A stretch of DNA of 64,000 nucleotides from Thereva unica. Lineage: Eukaryota > Arthropoda > Insecta > Diptera > Therevidae. Shown one piece after another: positions 43,786 through 55,175 of the stretch (positions are counted from its first letter, which is position 1; each line of letters begins with the position of its first letter). Below the pieces are notes generated by a model. The model did not search any database. It saw nothing but the letters and a program-made list of their open reading frames with translations, and was not told the DNA's origin. The stretch covers positions 90,438,813 to 90,502,812 of the forward strand of contig OX465283.1 in NCBI GenBank assembly GCA_949987705.1. Direction: 5' to 3'. The position numbers and the translations under genes were made by a program.

Positions 43786-44290
43786 AATATCGATATTATG
43801 GGCCACGAAAGCTTCAGGAGCTTCCCAAGAGCTTATACTTCCCAGCTTCAATTGCGCTTCTTGAACAACAAAATATTAGTGCTTCGCTCTGATGACATGT
43901 CTGTGTTAAAAGGAAGGGAGTTAGGATACAAATAAGAAGCGCGTTGGTCTTCCTCTTCAGCGTTTCAGAATCTGTTCAGAAGCGCTTCAATTCCCCGCTG
44001 GGATTCTACTCAACACAGTTATACAGGGTGTATATAACATATACCTATACACAAACATAACTTACAAACCCAGCAGGAACATATTGAAGCTCCCAGCGTG
44101 GAATTGAAGCGCTTTTGAACAGCTTTTGAAGCGCTGAAAAGGAATACCAACGCGCTTCTAATTAATGTCCCAATTTCTTTTCTTTTAACCCAGGCATGTT
44201 ATCAGAGCGAAGCGCTTCTATTTTGTTTTTGTAGAAGCGCAATTGAAGCTGGAAGTTCCTGAAGCTTTCGTGACCCATAATATCAATATT
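43786..44290. mobile_element. 505-bp hairpin element, GCGCTTC-rich
   Basis: AATATCGATATTATGGGCC and CACGAAAGCTTCAGGA at 43786 pair with the end at 44290. Arms of ~220 bp are rich in AAGCGC/GCGCTT words. It directly abuts the 43599-43782 hairpin. Confidence 0.85.
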
Positions 44291-44496
44291 CTCGCTATTT
44301 TGCTGAATTCTAACCCATTATAATTTTTCAGTTTCAATAATTTATTATTACTTAAATAGCTGAAATGCATTAAAATATTGTGATGAGTGTATGCGCCATC
44401 TGTTTGTTAAAAAGCTGAATCAACGATTGTCGTTAACGTCTCTGGTTGTTGTCTGAATTAATGATTTATTAGTCCATTCAAAACGCGGGGGGGGGG

Positions 44497-46000
44497 GTGT
44501 TCCAATCTGTTATCCGTGCTGACATGGTCGGTAATAAATGGCTGAAAGACGCATGCCCATACAGACTGAAAACTGCAGCAAGAGAGCCAGTACGATTACA
44601 CGGGGAAATTATGTTGGATGTGGTTCTCGCTGACATTGGATTTTCACATTCGTTCCTGGTAGCTGATATAACAGATGAGTGTATTCTCGGTCTGGACTTT
44701 ATGAAAACACATAAAATTCTACTGGACATCGGAGAGGAAATCCTGAGGAAATCCTGACAAGGAGATTCCAATCCCCTTCAATCCCCAAATACGATTGAAG
44801 AAGGATACGGTTTTGGGCAAAGGAGAACCGGCAGAACAGATTACATTAGTGGAGTGCGCTAACATGGAAACGGTGGCAAAACCAAAGCCAAAGGCCACGA
44901 AATTAGTAAACACAGTTCTCTCAACTAGTTGTCTTGAACGAAAACAGTATCTCCAGGCAAGAAAATTAGTAGAGGATTTCAGTGATATCTTCGCCATGAG
45001 AGATGATGACTTTGGGAAAACGAACATCGTTCAACACAGAATCGACACCAAAGATGCTCAGCCAATTAAACAACCGCCGAGAAGACTACCTCTAGCCAAG
45101 CGGGAAGAGGCAGCCAATATGATTGAAGATATGAGAAGACAAGGCCTTTAGAGGATTCGAAAACCCCTTGGATGTCTCGCGTTGTCCCGTTGTCAGAAAG
45201 AAAGATGGCAGCACAAGGTTTTGCGTGGATTATCGGCGGTTAAATGACCACTAAAAAGGACAGCTACCCATTACCTCGAATCGATGACACACTGGATACT
45301 GTGGAGCTCAATGGTTTTCTAGCTTGAATCTTAAGAGCGGCTACTGGCAAGTCGAAATTTACCCCGAGGACCGGGAAAAGACAGCCTTCTCTGTAGGAAA
45401 CGGTCTGTGGCAGTTTACAGTTATGCCGTTTGGACTGTATAATGCTCCAGTAACATTCGAACGACTGTTGGAATGCGTCTTGTGAGGACTGACCTGGAAG
45501 ACTTGTCTGGTTTATTTGGACGATATCTGCGCAATTTACGAGAGGTTTTCCAAAAGTTGAGAGCCGCCCAACTTAAACTTAGCCCTAAAAAGTGCGTACT
45601 ATTCAGAGACCAAGTCAACTATCTCGGACAAGTGGTTTCATCCAATGGAGTTCAAACAGATCCTGAGAAAATAACAGCGGTTAAGAATTGGCTCACACCG
45701 AAGGATAAACATGAACTTCGAAGCTTTTTGGGACATGCCACCTATTAGAGGCGTTTTGTCAGGAGTTTTGCCGACATAGCTAAGGAATTACACAAACTGA
45801 CAGAAAAAGGAAAACCATTTATCTGGACAGAAAAGTGCGAGGAAAGTTTCAAGACACTAAAACGAGGTCTTTGCCAAGCGCCAATACTCACATACCCGAA
45901 GACAGGCGAAAGATTCATATTGGACACAGACGCGAGTAATGTCGGAATTGGTGCAGTGCTATCACAAAACTTCGAAGGACAGGAAAAGGTCATAGCTTAG
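44497..46000 (+). pseudogene. Second Ty3/gypsy relic: protease to RNase H
   Basis: 44497-44757 gives the protease C-half (FLVADITDECILGLDFM). 44795-45151 leads to the RT N-terminus (QPIKQPPRRLPLAKREEAA). RT motifs then appear across broken frames (e.g. YAVW for the YMPFGL region at ~45415), and 45473-45748 gives the thumb (LSPKKCVLFRDQVNYLGQVV). RNase H follows with FILDTDASNVGIGAVLSQ up to 46000. No LTRs are visible, and it is of a different lineage from 18051-23350. Confidence 0.9.
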
Positions 46001-46322
46001 GGGGCGTTCAAGTATTACGTAACGCAATTTTTGAAAATTTTTGACCCCCCCCTCCCCCCCTGTAACGCGCCGTAACGTTTTTCTGTACCCCCCCCCCCCC
46101 TCCCTAAACGTTACGTAACACCCAACACTTTTACCTGAAAGTGACAATTATATGACGCAAAGTACCAGAAAGCCGCTAAAATAGCTTATTTATTGTTTTA
46201 ATCGCGATTACCCGTAAAACATAAACGAAAAGGGTTGCTAAGTTGGGAGATTTGAATGCCCTATTTTTTTATTTAAATAAAAAAACAATGTTACGTAACG
46301 CGTTGTTCGAAATCCCCGGCAG
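46001..46322. mobile_element. Candidate MITE splitting the gypsy relic
   Basis: Begins GGGGGCGTTCAAGTATTACG with TACGTAACGC, has two C-runs, and ends near TTACGTAACGCG and ATCCCC. The end sequences are partly inverted around TTACGTAAC. About 190 codons of RNase H are missing across it, so the junction is not a clean insertion. Confidence 0.5.
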
Positions 46323-46580
46323 GTGTTAGTCCCTCGCGTTAGAATAAGAGATTTTCTCGAGGAGTGTCATAATGGCGCATCAGGAGGACATTTGGGAGTC
46401 AATAAAACTTTGGCAAAAATAAGAGATAGATTCTATTGGCTTCACATGCGAGACGATGTTGCAGACTGGTGCCGTAAATGCACAATTTGTGCCAGCAGCA
46501 AGGGCCCTCGAGTAAGAACAAAAGGAGAAATGCAGGAATACAACGTGGGAGCCCCACGTGAACTACTACGTGGCTTATGA
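46323..46580 (+). pseudogene. Gypsy integrase zinc-binding domain
   Basis: LEECHNGASGGHLGVNKTLA and WCRKCTICASSKG form the H-H-C-C integrase finger, with KIRDRFYW between. The catalytic core is absent; unrelated DNA follows 46580. Confidence 0.92.
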
Positions 46581-47165
46581 CAGGTTAGATTATGAAAGGA
46601 GGTGGGTCTCACCCCATACAAAATTGCCCCAGGCCCAGGCCTCAGATTGTCGGCTATAATGAGTATTGAATTTCTGCATAGTTGTTATATCCCGTAACTG
46701 TGTAACACTACCCACCGCCAAATGACTTGGCTTAGTTGAGTTGATATTTTGCAAATCGTCATAAATGTCGCTTATCAAAATTTTCATGCCTGCTACCATC
46801 TTTCAAAAAACAGGTAGCCGCTCAATATAACGTTTATCGTTAATCTCAGAATATTTTTTATTTCCTATATTGAAGAAAATAGGACTGACTTCTGAGTATT
46901 CCGATTGCGCTCCCATATTTTGTTTTAAATAACGTTTCCCCATCGGTCTCCAAATGAATGAATAGGCTTGCACGCCAAAGAAAATTCTGAATCATCCCGT
47001 GAAAGTTCTACAATCGGATTTGCCGTTTTCGGGGTTTGAGGTTTATAATTGGAATGATAAAACATTTTCCACTCGTTTTTCTCCGACTATCGGATCAAGT
47101 TCTCCGTCTGAGTCGATAGTCGGATCAGAGGGAAAAAGTCGCCTAAAACGGAGTTGGTGATTGCC
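46581..47165. other. Unclassified, no gene recognised
   Basis: No coding motif or terminal repeat found. Confidence 0.4.
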
Positions 47166-47168
47166 TAA

Positions 47169-47318
47169 GGTTGAAGCCACACCGAACCAGGCAGAACAAA
47201 ACAAAAGCAAATTTCCATACTAATTCACACAACTCAAAGCAAAACAAGCAAAACAGTTTTCCAAAATGTATGGAAATTTGCTTTTGTTTTGTTTGCCTGG
47301 TTCGGTGTGGCTTCAGCC
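47169..47318. mobile_element. 150-bp TAA-flanked MITE
   Basis: GGTTGAAGCCACACCGAACC at 47169 mirrors the end at 47318. TAA is on both sides (47166-47168, 47319-47321). Almost the whole element is one hairpin. The TAA TSD suggests Harbinger-type mobilisation. Confidence 0.9.
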
Positions 47319-47383
47319 TAAGAGTACGGACGTATTTTAATTTTCTTTCTCTACAAAAATCCACTTTTATTTAAAAAAAAAAC

Positions 47384-48295
47384 ATGGTTGATACGTGTTT
47401 TGCATGTAAAGAACAATTCACTGATCCGCGAGATGTAATTATGTGCTCAAATTGCAAAAATTACTATCATTCAAAGTGCTGTAATCTAAAAACTATTGAT
47501 AACATTAGAAAACTTGGCCAAAAACGCGATTTGTGGAAATGTGATTCGTGCAAACTTCCAAAATCAAATATGGAAAACACTAGAGATCTTGAAGAACTAT
47601 TTTTAAAATTCAAAAACGAACTTGAAATCTCTATAAAGGAGCAAAACGTGAAATAAATGAAATAAAAAATCAGTGCAGTTCATGTCGGATAAATTTGATG
47701 AGTACAGTATCAAGTTTACAGAAATACTTACCGAGATCCAGCAGCTCAGGACAGAAAACACTGCTCTGAAAAAAGAGGTAAGCAATCTGACTGTTAAGGT
47801 CAATGCACTCCAACAGGACCAACGCAAGCGTAATATCGTCATTTTCGGAGTCAAGGAGACAAAAAATGAAAATGCAAATTCAATCGTACACGCAGTTACA
47901 AAGGCCATTGACTTTCAACTAGCCGAGCCAGATCTGGATCAGTCATATCGTCAACGGAAAAGGTCAACGGCCCCAAGTCCAGTAATTGTTTGTTTTGCCA
48001 GACAAAAAACTCGAGATGACTTCATGCAAGCGTATAGAGTTGCAGTGAAAAATCAAAACAATGGCCCTGGAATATTTGCGAAAAAGGTAAATCGTGAATT
48101 GGGTGAAGGAAATTTTTTTTGGGTGATCATTTAACGGCGTTAAATGCGAATCTTTTAAAAGAAGCCAAAAACAAATTGAAAGGAAATGGCTTTAAATATG
48201 TCTGGGCTAGAGACGGAGCGATTTATGCTAGAAAATTAGAAGGCGAACGCGCCGTTAGAATTAAGAGAGCAGAAGACATTGATAATTTAATTTAA
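47384..48295 (+). pseudogene. LINE ORF1 with PHD finger, frameshifted
   Basis: N-terminal PHD-type finger (CFACKEQF, MCSNCKNYYHSKC, WKCDSCK), then after a break near 47655 a coiled coil (TENTALKKEVSNLTVKVNAL) and an RNA-binding-like domain beginning RKRNIVIFGVKE. A shift in a T run near 48118 is followed by GDHLTALNANLLKEAKNKL to a stop at 48295. PHD-bearing ORF1 proteins occur in CR1-related LINEs. Confidence 0.85.
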
Positions 48296-48314
48296 ATTTG
48301 TTGTTATTAAATCT

Positions 48315-49510
48315 ATGGTTATAATCCTGAGTATAACGGCTGAATTAATAGAAGTTCTTGATAGAAACTTACAAAATTGCACGAAAATTCTTATAAGCGA
48401 AACTGATCTTAGATCGTTTTTTGCAATCAATGTAAATATTAGCTTTAAGGTGTTTTGTATGAATATTAGAAGTCTGCCAAAGCATTATGATGAATTATTG
48501 ATATTATTAAATAACTTAAAAGTTGAGTTTGCTATTATAGTTTTAACAGAAACATGGCTTGGTGACACCGATTACTATAATATAGAGGGTTTTACCTCTT
48601 TTACGAAACCAAATATACTAAATAAGTATGATGGTGTGATAATATAGGTAAGAGACAATCATATTGTAAACACGTTAGATTGTGGAATACTTGAGGCAAA
48701 TAGAATCGAACTAGTCATTAATTTACCATGGAACGAAAACTTTCATATCACTTGTGTATATAGGTCCCCAAGTCTAAATCCTATAAATTTTATAAATTCT
48801 AAGGACAAGTACTTCGAAGATAGGAAAAATGTCAACAATCACATGGTTGTCGGAGATATTAATATAAATATTTTGGATTCTGGTTCAACTACAACAAATG
48901 AATATTTAGATATTATGTCAAAAAATGGTTTTAATAAGTACTTATTAGGAAAGACTAGAATAGGAAATAGATATGGCACATGTATAGATCATATTTTCAT
49001 GAAGAATACTGAAAAACTTCTTTTCGATCCCGCAATTTTTGAAACCTACGACAGAGATCCAACCAAACTGTGATAATAAAAATAAAATATGTATTAATCA
49101 TGTTGATTTAAATAAATTAAATTATATTTTAGAAAACCACAATTGGGACCAGATATACTCGGAACAAGATATAGATATTTGTATGGATAGGTTCTGTAAT
49201 ATATTAGACAAAGCAATAACAGAGAGTACCACCAAAAAAACTGTGAGAAAGCCAAAATTTAAGCCCTTGAAACTATGGGTCACACCTGCTATTATAAATT
49301 CTATTAGACACAGAAATAAACTTGGTAGAGAACTCAGATTACAGCCTTTCTGTGAGTCGCTTAAAACTACCTATAAGCGTTATCGAAATAAATTGAATCA
49401 GCTGATAAAAACTGCCAAAAGGATTTATTACCAAAACGAAATTAACAGGGTCAAAAATAATCCCAAAAAACTTTGGAATAAAATAAATGAAATAACTTTT
49501 AAATCCAAAG
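48315..49510 (+). pseudogene. LINE ORF2, endonuclease part (PHD-LINE)
   Basis: APE-type motifs: MNIRSLPKHYDELL, VLTETWLGDTD, VYRSPS, VVGDININIL and CIDHIFM. An in-frame stop near 48646 and a shift near 49060 break it. The linker up to NNPKKLWNKINEITF at 49500 is then cut by the hAT palindrome; the RT resumes after 54032. Confidence 0.88.
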
Positions 49511-50014
49511 GTTGCAATTAGTGATGAAACGATTTCGATTACGATTAATCGTAATCGATGATTATAAGTATTTAACGGTTAATCGTAATCGTCGATTATC
49601 ATTGCGATTATTTGTCGATTATCTATGAAAAGTATTTTAAAATAAATTTTGTTTAAATTCTCGTTAACAACCTTTATAAATGCGTCTTATAGATTACACC
49701 TTTACATGATGTATCCGAACGCATTAGGAACTCTCCTTCGACAGCTTAGGGAGCTCCCAGTCCCGTTCGCATAGTTGGCAAACAGGTTTGGTTGGTTTTT
49801 TACATTTTCTGCTCAGAGCACATTAGTACTGGCAAATTTAAACAGTTAAGCTTCTGTTGCTCAGCTCTCCACCAGTAAAACAGTATCGGGTATCTGCAAG
49901 GATATAGTTAATGACACAGAAATGAATGAGGCTCTTTTTTTTAAATTTCAAAGACAACGCGACTATTTATGCTTTTTAGCTTTTTCAAAAAAAAAAGCTT
50001 ATACAGAGGCTCTG

Positions 50015-50039
50015 TCCGTCTGTCCGTCTGTCCGTCTGA
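50015..50039. repeat. GTCC/GTCT tetranucleotide run
   Basis: Short (GTCCGTCT)n tract inside the hAT palindrome, upstream of the arm. Confidence 0.8.
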
Positions 50040-50203
50040 AGCCTACTTTCATCTCTGAAAGTACTGCAGCTACAGACTTGGGAAATATCTCAAAATGTAG
50101 CTCTTTGTCAAAAGACCAAAAACTGAGAAAATGGTCTGGAAATATTAACCAGAAGTATATTTAACAACAAAAAAGAGATTTCTACTAAAGTCCATATATC
50201 GGT

Positions 50204-50266
50204 AGCCTAGAGGTAAGGCGCTGTAGTCCCAGGAGAACCAAGTTCAATCCTCGGCCGCAAAATTGT
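50204..50266 (+). ncRNA. tRNA-like Pol III cassette 1
   Basis: Box A-like TAGCCTAGAGGTAAGGCGC and box B-like AGTTCAATCCT about 30 bp apart, followed by a T run near 50274. It has no complete cloverleaf that I can draw, so I treat it as tRNA-derived. There is no partner in the right arm. Confidence 0.55.
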
Positions 50267-50451
50267 GAAAAACAATTTTTTTTTTACTTCGGTGTAGCAT
50301 GTTTTGATTCTATTTCTCACTAAATTATATTATTTAATAATGAGACTCAGGAGAACATAAACATTTGCTTAATTAAAAGTGCAAAATATCATTTTCTTGA
50401 TAACTTTCATACACCGAACAAATTACTTTATTGTTGTAAATCTGGCAGCAG

Positions 50452-50528
50452 GCCGATGGCGGAGTGGGTAGAGCGTCGGATCTTCGGTTCAGCGGCGTGA
50501 AGATTTGAAGGTTCGAGCCTGGTCGGGC
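50452..50528 (+). ncRNA. tRNA-like Pol III cassette 2 (left arm)
   Basis: Box A TGGCGGAGTGG and box B GGTTCGAGCCT fit the Pol III type 2 promoter consensus. The 5' GGCCGA and 3' TCGGGC ends could pair as an acceptor-like stem. T runs follow. The mirrored copy is at 52942-53025. Confidence 0.65.
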
Positions 50529-50609
50529 AGCATTTTTGTTTTCTTTTTCTCTTTTTCTTCTTTCTGAAATGATTTAGGTATTAGCATATTAGTCAACCAC
50601 CGGTAGTGT

Positions 50610-50685
50610 CTGCCATGGCGCAAGGGCTACGGAAAAGTCCTTCGTCTGTGGGGCTGCGTGTTCGATTCTTCGGCTCGCGGTGCTT
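50610..50685 (+). ncRNA. tRNA-like Pol III cassette 3 (left arm)
   Basis: Box A TGGCGCAAGGG, box B TGTTCGATTCT, then T(8) right after GGTGC as a Pol III terminator. The mirrored copy at 52787-52865 has the perfect box B GGTTCGATTC. Confidence 0.65.
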
Positions 50686-50758
50686 TTTTTTCGTCATAAT
50701 AATTTATTTTTTATAATTTCCTTCGGGGAATTTTGTTTCATTTTTTTATGGCATATAG

Positions 50759-51192
50759 TAGCCGTGTTTTTTTAATGAACTATATGGTTCTTTCATCGAG
50801 TTCATTAAAAAAAAGCTAAAACGACAAGGGAAATTTCATGTAGCGCCTACTTCGATGCTTAAAAATTTCAAAATAAAACGGAAGTTAAGTGTTATTTTTT
50901 GCACTGTTACACGAACTCCTCGCTAGAAAATAATAAATCTGCTTCTAAAAAATTAATTATTTGTTATAAATTTGCTCTCATCACTTTCCTGTTGTTTTTA
51001 TTTTTAAATTACGTCTTTCCGACCCTCGAAAGTATGCAACATGCCAATCCCCGAAACAACATGCCAACACCCGAACGTATGCAATAAGAAAATTTAGAAA
51101 TTTCCCAAAACCTCGATAGAAACCCCGATAAAACCTGGGTTTTCAGATTTGTATGGGAAAGAACTATATAGTTCATTAAAAAAAACACGGCT
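50759..51192. mobile_element. 434-bp MITE in the left arm of the palindrome
   Basis: TAGCCGTGTTTTTTT plus AATGAACTATATGG at 50759 mirrors the end at 51192 over ~38 bp. The right arm lacks it and reads straight through GGCATATAGTGTAG, so it was inserted after the palindrome formed. Confidence 0.88.
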
Positions 51193-52786
51193 AGTGTAGT
51201 ATAGTATTATAAACTATTGTTTATATTAAATAAAGAAATACACCATGACGTGGGCGAAGAATCAAAAATTTTTATTGTTTACATTTGATTTCTCCGATAT
51301 CAATGGCAATTAAGCTTATATTTCCTAGATTGGTATGTGTGTGCAGTGTAAACAAATCTTGCAACTTGATTTTGACCCACTTCCATATAAGCGATCAGCT
51401 GCAAATTTTACACATGCGCATAATGACGAGTATAGTACAGTAGATAAGCTATTTCTTTTAATTTTCCCCGGAGAATTTTGTTTCATATTAAATAAGTTTT
51501 TGTCCGAAAATATGCAAAGACTTTACTATTTAGCTGCTGCTTAGATTTTTTTCAATGGCGCGGCGGCGTGTTATACTTCTCAGAATGGATTTAAAAAGAA
51601 GAATCACTTTGGAAGACGGTGCTAACATCTGTGAGTGATGTATTAAGGGCATAAGCCTAACAAAGAAATGAAAACAATTCCCCAAGCAAGAGTTAGTGCA
51701 ATCAAAGTCAACTACTACCTGGCACCGTCTTCAAAAGTGATTCTTCTTTCTAGATCCATTCTGATTGGATTAATGTTGTTAAGAATTACAAATAATTATT
51801 TCATCCTTTTTTGTGCATCGCGGGATTGGTTTTTTTTCTGAAGGCGGTTTTTAAATTTTTTTTTATTTCGTACTTTTTAGTCCATTCATTTTTTTCGGGG
51901 GCAATATAAAAAAAATTATTAAGGTAGGTCTACACGGCACAAATAGATCGTTGTGTGTGAACTCAACTGTTTGGCTTGGACAATTTAAAATGTTTGGATT
52001 GTACCAAATATATGTATCTCGGTGATGTTCGACCACTTGCTCCTCCGACCTTATCACAATCAATGTAACATAATATAACGCGTAGAGTAGATAAGTATAA
52101 ATATAATGAGCAATAACTAATGGAGGCAATTTTCACTCGTCTTTTGCACTCAGCTTATTTACACAATTCGACTTGCGCCAGACAATTTAAAAAACTAAAT
52201 CGTTGCGTATAAACCTAGCTTTACGATAAGTATAACACGCTGCCGTAGTATCGTTTAATCGACGACGCAGCGTACGTATTGCGAGAATGATTCTTCTTTT
52301 TAAATCCATTCTGAGAAGTATAACCGACGCTGCGCCATTGAAAAAAATCGAAACAGCAGCTAAATAGTTTTTGCAGTAAAGTCTTTGCATATTTTCGGAC
52401 AAATTTAAAAAAAAACTTATTTAATATGAAACAAAATTCTCTGGGGAAAATTAAAAGAAATTGCTTATCTACTGTACTATACTCGTCATTATACGCATGT
52501 GTAAAATTTGCAGCTGATCGCTTATATGGAAGTGGGTCAAAATCAAGTTGCAAGATTTGTTTACACTGCACACACATACAAATCTAGGAAATATAAGCTT
52601 AATTGCCATTGATATCGCAGAAATCAAATGTAAACAATAAAATTTTTTGATTCTTCGCCCACGTCATGGTGTATTTCTTTATTTAATATACAATAGTTTA
52701 TACTATACTACACTATATGCCATAAAAAAATGAAACAAAATTCCCCGAAGGAAATTATAAAAAATAAATTATTATGACGAAAAAAA

Positions 52787-52865
52787 AGCACTGCGAGCTG
52801 AAGAATCGAACCCGCAGCCCCACAGACGAAGGACTTTTCCGTAGCCCTTGCGCCACGGCAGATAC
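52787..52865 (-). ncRNA. tRNA-like Pol III cassette 3' (right arm)
   Basis: Reverse-strand copy of cassette 3 with box A TGGCGCAAGGG and box B GGGTTCGATTC, preceding a T run on that strand. Confidence 0.65.
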
Positions 52866-52941
52866 TACCGGTGGTTGACTAATATGCTAATAAATCATTT
52901 CAGAAAGTAGAAAAAGAGAAAAAGAAAACAAAAATGCTGCC

Positions 52942-53025
52942 CCGAACAGGCTCGAAACTTCAACGCTACACGCCGCTGAACCGAGGATTCGACGCTCTAC
53001 CCGCTCCACCATCGGCCTGCTGCCG
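52942..53025 (-). ncRNA. tRNA-like Pol III cassette 2' (right arm)
   Basis: Reverse-strand copy of cassette 2 with box A TGGTGGAGCGG and a box B-like GTTTCGAGCCT, more diverged than cassette 3'. Confidence 0.6.
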
Positions 53026-53599
53026 GATTTACAACAATAAAGTAATTTGTTCGGTGCCTATGAAATGTTTAGGTTAAACTAATTTTAACAGTTTTTTATG
53101 CCTAACTTCGAACTCCGTTATCAGAATTTCGAAAAAATTTAACGGGACCACCGTGGGAAACTCCCCCTTCAAATGAATCAAAAAAAAGGCAAAAAAGTCA
53201 TTGGGTTACAAAGTTATGCGTGAACAGGACTACAAAATACCTACACGTCGAATTGAGTAACCACCTCGTTTTTTGAAGTCGGTTAACAAAAGGTGCGGTA
53301 AGCCGAATTTTTAACAATATTATATGTAGTTGTATTTGTCTGTGTTGTAGTTGTTGGATTGTTTTCGTGAATCTTTCACAATCTCCACTTAATATGTATA
53401 TTGTCATCTAGTCTGAAGTGTTATTCAACAGAAAGAATACCATGAAAAAGCGTAATTAGTGGCTAGTCTCTAGGCACAACATCCCACTAGTTATATATAG
53501 GTAATCCAGCCATAGAAGAAGTAGACTCGTGTATAAAATCATCCAACCTACTGCAAGGTGCCGACATTTTTCAGTTTTGGGAAATGGCCACACAATACC

Positions 53600-53714
53600 C
53601 AGGGGTGGTAGCACGTAAGTTGTTTCAAATGACCTCCTCATGCAAAAATATTTGTAAAACTTGAATTTTTGTATAAAGAGGTCGATTGAAACAATTTACG
53701 TGCTACCACCCCTG
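53600..53714. mobile_element. 115-bp hairpin MITE
   Basis: CAGGGGTGGTAGCACGTAA at 53600 mirrors the end at 53714; the middle has GACCTC/GAGGTC. CAGGGGTG termini are common in hAT MITEs, but the flanking 8-mers do not match. Confidence 0.75.
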
Positions 53715-54119
53715 TTTTTGCGAGAAATCGCAAAAATATTTGTGTTTAAAGCCTTCCAGTGTCACATCTAAGAGGATGCTTTCGGTTGCCGGCTTGATTC
53801 AGACCGACAAAAATTAGACTAACAATTTAGAAGTGTTGTGTTTGCAATATTTAAATTTTGAATACTAAATTTTGTAATATTGTAACACATTTCCTTAACT
53901 TTAAAATATGTTTTATTTAAAATATTCAAAATGTTGCAATAATCGTAATCGTAATCGTCGAATATTGTGACTGATAATCGTAATCGTTATCGTAATCGCT
54001 AAGTGATAATCGTTTCATCACTAGTTGCAATACAACAGTAAGAAGTGAGGGGGCAACCCACATGGTGAACACTGCGGCCAAGTTAGGACTATTGTGTACA
54101 AAAATACAACAGTAACTCA

Positions 54120-54636
54120 AATTAGAAATAAAGATGGTCAAGTCATGAGCGAGTCAGCAGAAATTGCAGAGGAATTTAATAAATTTTTCACAGATGTAGG
54201 AGAAGATATCCAGAAGCGTAGTTTGTGCTAATCAACCACAGGAACCGGACTATCATATGCCACGAACTAATAGCCAAATTATTGATTTACCACCTACAAT
54301 ATAACTATGGATGAATTAAAATGTTATATTGCGAAGCTAAAAATTGGTAAAGCTGCAGGGGTAGATAATTACACACCTAAAATTGTCCTAGCCTCATCCC
54401 GTCACATCCTAAAGCCCTTGCTATTTATTTTCAACAAATCTCTTTCTGAAGGTCTATTTCCCAAAAAATTAAAAGTAGCTGTAATAACACCAATACCTAA
54501 AGACGGTGATAAGTTTGATACAAATAATTACAGGCCGATATCTCTAACCTCAATTTTAGGCAAGTTATTTGAAAAATGCATCAAAGCTAGATTAATGAAA
54601 TATCTTACTGAAAACGAGATCCTTGCGCCAAGCCAA
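54120..54636 (+). pseudogene. PHD-LINE ORF2, RT fingers part
   Basis: Resumes after the hAT TSD with SESAEIAEEFNKFFTDVGED, then MDELKCYIAKLKIGKAAGVD and NNYRPISLTSILGKLFEKC to ENEILAPSQ, where another LINE tail is inserted. Stops occur near 54230-54280. Confidence 0.88.
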
Positions 54637-55175
54637 ACATGGTTAGATAAGGTCCAAAAAAAGGCCCTTAAATTAATTGATGACGACACCGCTGGCTCCA
54701 CTATCGACCCCCTCAGCCACCGTAGGAATGTAGCAGCATTGACTAAATTTTATCGCTACTATCATAATGACTGTTCCTCCGAGTTAAACGCTCTCCTGCC
54801 TCCACGGCAATCTTATAACCGCAACACCAGATTAGCCCACTCGTCTCATTCCCTTCACCTGCAACTCCCCCTTTCACGCACTCAACAGGATATGAATTCG
54901 TTTGTTAATAGAACAACTCGACTGTGGAATAGTCTCTCGCAGTCAGTATTTCCGAGCTCCTACAACATCCAAGAGTTCAAACGCAGGGTTCATCACCACC
55001 TTCTTCAATACCCCCCCGTTCCTTTTAACCCTTAACCTATACCCCCCTCCCCTCCCCGTACTAAGCTTACTGCTAGACATTGCACCATGACGTGACAAAT
55101 GACATGACGGACTGGTAGTACAAAGGGTGACTCCTGAGCTTAGCACTGTCACATAAAAAAAAAAAAAAAAAAAAA
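54637..55175 (+). mobile_element. 5'-truncated copy of LINE-1, inserted in the PHD-LINE
   Basis: Nearly identical to 4180-4722: it encodes the last ~130 codons (WLDKVQKKALKLIDDD ... YPPVPFNP), the same 3' UTR and a 21-bp A run. CCAA flanks both sides (54633-54636 and 55176-55179), and removing it restores APSQ-YGFKPK. Confidence 0.95.

Larger units (their letters stand above)
49519..54023. mobile_element. 4.5-kb palindromic element with hAT ends
   Basis: 8-bp TSD GTTGCAAT at 49511-49518 and 54024-54031. Termini TAGTGATGAAACGATT with CGATTACGATTA-type subterminal repeats. The 8-bp TSD and TIR are hAT-like. Inside, ~50405-51640 is mirrored by ~52215-53075, a hairpin of over 800 bp per arm. No hAT transposase frame is seen. 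The arms carry tRNA-like cassettes. A MITE (50759-51192) lies in the left arm only. Confidence 0.88.

Noticed and set aside
46001..46322. Clean MITE insertion with TSD
   Set aside because: The ends are only partly inverted and gypsy sequence is lost across it, so insertion without deletion cannot be shown; kept as a low-confidence candidate.
51335..52577. A short protein (MCVQCKQILQLDFDPLPYKR...) encoded in both arms of the hAT palindrome
   Set aside because: The two frames are similar only because the arms are mirror copies, their ends differ, and no domain is recognised. Not called as a gene.
50452..53025. The tRNA-like sequences as functional tRNA genes
   Set aside because: A and B boxes fit, but I cannot fold convincing anticodon arms, and they are confined to TE arms; called tRNA-like only.
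54307..55035. A 242-codon open frame that looks like one RT protein
   Set aside because: It is a chimera: the PHD-LINE RT up to APSQ joined by chance, in frame, to the inserted LINE-1 tail. The CCAA duplication marks the junction.
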